Made by a program: the position numbers and the translations under genes. From NCBI GenBank assembly GCA_002633025.1, contig NMRB01000587.1, positions 259,683-323,682 on the forward strand: a stretch of 64,000 nucleotides of DNA, read 5' to 3'. The stretch comes from Notospermus geniculatus. Lineage: Eukaryota > Nemertea > Pilidiophora > Heteronemertea > Lineidae. The notes beneath the pieces are model-generated. The model did no database searches and was not told the DNA's origin. It worked only from the letters and a program-made list of their open reading frames with translations. Positions within the stretch are counted from its first letter, which is position 1, and every line of letters starts with the position of its first letter. Below, piece after piece: positions 55,801 through 61,800 of the stretch.

Positions 55801-58800
55801 AGCTTGTTCATTTTTTCAAGAAATCCAACAAAAAGAGCAATCAAGCTTCCAAAGCCCTTGAAATCTTCAGCCCAAAGAATATCCCTGGTGATGGCGGCAT
55901 CAGTAGCTATGGCGATGAAGAAATCAAACTGCTTGGTGAACATTTCGGAGTGCAAGAAGGAGGTAGACGCAGCAGCCAGCCAGGGATGTGAGCTGCCTCT
56001 GTTTGAATATGTGAAGACCTAAATATATGTATCGCAGAGTGCCCCCTTTTTCATCAAAAAAGTGGATGGACGCTTCATTTTTGCTGGTCTTCCCTGCAAA
56101 AGAGTCCATTTATTTGGACTCATGGAAATCGAATTTGGACTCCTCATTTTCAAGCAATCTGAGGCAAAAAGAGTCCACTTGAAAAAAATGGACTCATGGA
56201 AAAAAATCCTTAATGCTACCACTGTACTGGGTCTGACAGGGAATTGAACCCATGACCTTAGTGGTGACAGGTGCTAGATGTTGCCACTGCACCACTCTGA
56301 GAGCCCAACCCTACATCAATGTTTGTTGTTTGTCAGTATTATTACATCATAATGGGAAAGCAAATAAATACTTACACCCTGTTTCACACAGCAGCAAGTT
56401 CATCCAGGAATTTATGAAAAAGAAAAGAGGAATATAATATAAGAAAACATGAAGATTATTATACTGTATAACCTCGAGCGGAAGGTAGGTGTATAAAATT
56501 AACTGAGTGAACAAGACCCGCTGAAACCCGTCGCCAGTGAAATTAACAGCCATCATGAAAGGACAGAGCCCCTATCACCGACTCACAAACATCGAGTCAT
56601 CTGGATGGAAGAGGACAGCTTGGTCTACCGGCACTCATGGTACTTACAGAAGTCAACTCCTGAAAAGAGAAAAGGANCAAACTGTGGCAGGTTCGTCACT
56701 TTTGTCGAACTTTGACCTCTGTGACCTTGAAAAGTAGGTCAAATCAAAAACCCGTTATATATGTTATGTATCCTTATTAGCTACACCTATGATAAAAATT
56801 TGAAGATGATCTAGTCATTAGTTCAGGAGTTATTGTACTTTTTGTGTTTTTGGTTTCCGCCACCTGGTGGCCAAACTGAGAGTCGAATCGGACCGAAACT
56901 TGGTGTCGTGGGTCATCTGACCTAGGGGTATATATGTACCAAGTTTCAGATCAATAGCTCCAGCGGTTACGAAACGTGCCCTGCTAACGGACAACGACGA
57001 CGACGGACGACGGACGCTGCACCATCGTAATAGCTCACCCCAGTGAGCTAAAAATGGACTCATGGAAAAAAATCCTTAATGCTACCACTGTACTGGGTCT
57101 GACAGGGAATTGAACCCATGACCTTAGTGGTGACAGGTGCTAGATGTTGCCACTGCACCACTCTGAGAGCCCAACCCTACATCAATGTTTGTTGTTTGTC
57201 AGTATTATTACATCATAATGGGAAAGCAAATAAATACTTACACCCTGTTTCACACAGCAGCAAGTTCATCCAGGAATTTATGAAAAAGAAAAGAGGAATA
57301 TAATATAAGAAAACATGAAGATTATTATACTGTATAACCTCGAGCGGAAGGTAGGTGTATAAAATTAACTGAGTGAACAAGACCCGCTGAAACCCGTCGC
57401 CAGTGAAATTAACAGCCATCATGAAAGGACAGAGCCCCTATCACCGACTCACAAACATCGAGTCATCTGGATGGAAGAGGACAGCTTGGTCTACCGGCAC
57501 TCATGGTACTTACAGAAGTCAACTCCTGAAAAGAGAAAAGGATATTTGAGGTTACAACATTTCATTACAAATCAACTTCTGTTCAGAATCACGACCACCA
57601 CACCTATTTTCAAAGGCTGTCAGTGGAAATAACCTAGTGCCAGTCACCCCTCCTGAGATCTCACGTTCAATTCCCAGTCAGACCTGCAGTACTCATGTGA
57701 AAGAGAGGCTGACTCTCTTTGCAGGGTTTCCGCCAGAGGGGAGAATGGGGAGAATTCCATCCCCAAGAAAATTATTTGGGGATAAATCCATCCCCAAATT
57801 TTTCAGAAAGAATGGATTTTTTTCTTTAAATCTTGTCTTTTTTCTTTTCAAAACATCATATTATTATACCATCATGTTATCTTGCAGTCCATACATGTTT
57901 TGTGAAAAAAATCCAAATAAAACAATCCAAAATAATTTTTTTTCAAAAAAAAATTTTGAAAAAAAAATTTTTTGAATTTTTTTTTTGAAATTTTTTTGGT
58001 CCATCCCCAGATTTTTTTTTCTGGTGGAAACCCTGCTTTGGCAGTGTAGGTTTCCTCCTACGGTGCGTCAGGAACAGCTCGACAAACAGGCCTTTGTTTG
58101 TTGTTATGCTCTCACCTTTTTGGAGGCCAGATATGGGTAGTCAAGCAACGTTCGTGCCATCGCCTGGTAGTCCGACTTCGCCGATGTGACCATCCACCCC
58201 CGTTCAACAGGATCAGTCTGAAAGATTACACAGACATCAGAAAACAGAAGGGGAGAAAGTCCAGTTTAAGATCTACCCATCCAATGGTAAAAGGCAGTAG
58301 ACATGTACACTTGGGATCAGTGGGAAGATGGTTGATTCATGGAACAGCTCTATCTTGAATGACAAGTCCACTATCGTGTTGATTGTGGCTGTTACTTCAA
58401 TGAACCATGCACCCACCGTCAGCGGAGATACTGGCTTTTACAAGGCTTCCATATGTGCCAATCAAACTGAGATACTTTAGTCTGTGTGAACTTTTCATTT
58501 CCCCAAACTTACCATATTAAGTAACGCTGGGTCATCTTCAGAATGCAAACTGGTTGTCTGTAAGAAAACCAGACAGTTTGAATTAATGGGCGACCCAGGT
58601 ATCGGCCTGTAGGAGACTGGCAAAACCTCATGTTGATGCTGCCACCTGGCTGTACAATCATGAACTAAACAGACAGGGCTAAATTGTCAGGAGATGAGCA
58701 AGGCCCTGAGGTGAGATGTTGAATTACTGGGCCTGACTCAGAACATTATCAACTTGATTCCAAACTAGGCCCTTGCAGGACCAAAATTTCATGTTTCTTT

Positions 58801-61800
58801 AATATCTACCACAAAGTCTATTGTCAGAATCGCAAGGGTAAACCACTGATTAATGTGTAGAGGAGGAGAAAACCAGAACCCCCACAAGAAGCCAGTGCTG
58901 ACCTTGAACAAACCAAAATAGAAGCACGCCTACCTTTTCCACTCGAGTTTTCTTCCTCGTCTGATGTGGCGATGGTTCTTCCTCCTCTTCTTGTGTCTGC
59001 ATCTGATTCAAGAACAGGGCGCGGTCCTTCACGCTCACGATCGGACTCACTTCTTGTACACCAGCTTCCTCCATCGACACCTGGAGAACAGAAAAAAATC
59101 ATAAGTCATGATTAGAAAAGGGACAAAACACGTCGTCATCTTCATTTGCCCCACATACTGCATGAATCCTCAGAAAAACAGACATGTCTTGGTGCTGCCA
59201 TCTATCCTACATAAGACAAATTACAGACCAGCACGCCAACCACAGTAAATACCACATCATTGGCTCTATGGACGATACAGGGCGACTAGATCACAGCAGG
59301 AGGGAACCGAAGTGACCAGAGAGAACTGGCGCTATAGGAGAGAGAGGCGCCCTCTCTATCACATGAAGAATGGGTCTCTGACTGGTGACCAAACCCACAA
59401 CCTCAGAGGTAACAGGCACCCTCTTTCCACTGCACCACTCTGACAGCCCTTTTGCTCCTGAACTCAGGCAAACGTGGGTCAACACATCTGGTCTCAGGGC
59501 CTTCCACTTGTTGTCCTTATGTCACCCCCGGGGGATGACTTACACTGGACTCCCTCGAGATGTCAGCTTGCATTCCACTACTCGACTCCCTCGACCTGTC
59601 AGGTGTTGTACTGACAGTTGATGAAGCATCACTACCTGCAATACATCATTAAATTTGCAGGTTTAGAGGTGACCCTGAGGATTGTCCTGATTTAGAGGTT
59701 AACACAAATCTATGGCAGAACCATGGATTCTTAAGAGTGAGAGTCCATCTGGCAGCCTCCAGTCACACTGTGTTTTTCCATGCTGTACCAGGACCTCAGA
59801 GGTGACAGGCACAAGATTTTCCCACACTACACCGTTCTGGCAGCCTTCACAAGGCAAAATAGACAACTGGACTTGGAACAAAACCCAACCTGTGATATTC
59901 TGTTTGTCAACCTCAGTGCTGCCCTCTCTTGACGTATAAGAAGACAAACTGGCGGTCTCACTCTTTCCATCTGCTTCATCGATGGCATTGGATTCAGGAT
60001 TAACATTCTCATTGATTTCTGCATGCACAGCAGGACGGTATTTCTTCTTCAGAATGATCATTTTCTCGCCATTCTGTAATTGAAGATCAGTTAAGGTGGA
60101 CCCAGAAACCTTCTCTAAAATGTGAGTCACAGTCTAAAGAATCTTAACAGACAGGGGGAGGGACTGTGATTGACTAAGAGAGGCAAATAACTAGGACTAG
60201 GAGGGCCTTGTAAGACCTCGGCCCTATCAGTCACATGGTCCCCTGTCAGGCATCCAAGGTTTCTGCCAGGATTGTCAAGGAGGGGGGAAGAAAAAAAATT
60301 TCAAAAAAAAATTTTTTTGGGGGTCAAAAATGCCTCCAGAGTCATTTTTTACACTCCAAAATGCAAAATTAGTCTTCCTTCTGCATGAAAATTGCATTTG
60401 AAATGTGACAAATTAAAGAAAAACACTACTGAAGTGAAAATAGTGATATTTGAAAAAGGTTAGTCTGCAAACTTTGAGGGGGGGATATCCCCTCCTTGAA
60501 ATTTTTGAGGAGGGGATTCATCCCCCCATCCCCCCTCTGGCAGAAACACTGGCATCCGGCCCACTTGGTCATGCACAATCCATCACCAATGATGTCCATA
60601 GATTTCTGTTATCACGGTTATAACTTCAAGTTGACCTGAGAGGAGATTTAATACTGTGATTTACTCCACAGTAGGCCTACAGTGACGAGTAATTTATACC
60701 AATACTCACCTCACTCTTCACAGATGCTAGTTTATTGATGCAGTCTTTGAACGTCTCTCGATTCACATCTGAAAATAACATTAACAAGTTTGTTTTTTAG
60801 GACACGTTTTCATGAAACCTTGATCCCTTAACCCACAAAGGCTAGCCTTGGCCTTGGGAAAGTTGATGATCATGATGGTGATGCGGGGCATGATATGAAT
60901 GATATCCTGGCCGGTCGCACTAATTTGCGTCCAGCAGCGACCAATTGCGTCCAGTTGCGTCCAACGCTATTCATCGTATCCATGACGTAACTCCGACAGT
61001 GTCCGCCATTGCTGACGTCGCAAGGGTGGTGGGCAAATGACGCAAGGGTGGTGGGCAAATTTCATGGCTTTGCTGAAGAAGCTGGTGGGCAAAAAGACGC
61101 AACGTCACAACGTCACCATGGTCACGTAGGCCTGGGCCTACGTCATGGATACGATGAATAGGCCTAAAACACTAATTTTATCAATACAAATGTTCAAATT
61201 TCATTTTTAAATTGTTATTCTCCACATTATCTCATCAGAATTAATCAGATAAATCTGAATTAATGACATCTGACGAGAATATAAACTCGCAAAGTCGGCC
61301 TTCCGCGATTGTGATTCCTCAGGCCGTCGCGGCCATATTGGTAGAGTCTATCCCAAACGACGGTAACAACAAAATGGCCGCCGGCGTCTGGACGCAAAAT
61401 TTAAAGTCAACAAATCATGAAAATGAGTGATTGGAAACGTTCCAAATACATGAAATACATTTCAGGAACATTTGATTGACTCCTGCCCACACTCACAAAT
61501 ATTGATATGGTCACGTTTATTGCTAGAAATTACTTTTTTATGCCGTTGGACGCTACTGGACGCAACTGGTCGCAGTTGGACGCAATTTAGTGCGACCCTA
61601 TCCTGGCAGACTTGACTTGTTGATGAGTTGACAACATCATCAGACGGTCATGGATCATCATGTCATGAGTCATGGACATAAATATGCTTCACAGCTAGCC
61701 TAACTTTTGAAGGTTGGCATGGATGATTGGTGAGGCTTTTTTAGCATGATGATGGTAGGCCTAGGCCTAGCCCCCCCCCCACCTCACCATGCTCCGCACG

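Larger units (their letters stand above)
45805..58115 (-). other. SOWAH intron between located exons 7 and 8 (12.3 kb)
   Basis: It holds SINE copies (48236, 51310, 52985, 56228, 57094, 57625), the 53867 inverted-repeat element, most of the CAGGG-type element at 57722 (which ends at 58035), a duplicated block around an N at 56677, and two weak open frames. A micro-exon of about 18 bases is expected inside but was not found. Confidence 0.7.

Noticed and set aside
55392-55955. Longest open frame in the window, minus strand (187 codons)
   Set aside because: It lies largely antisense to the better plus-strand frame at 55776 and over a region of GGACGC repeats. No domain or splice context was seen.
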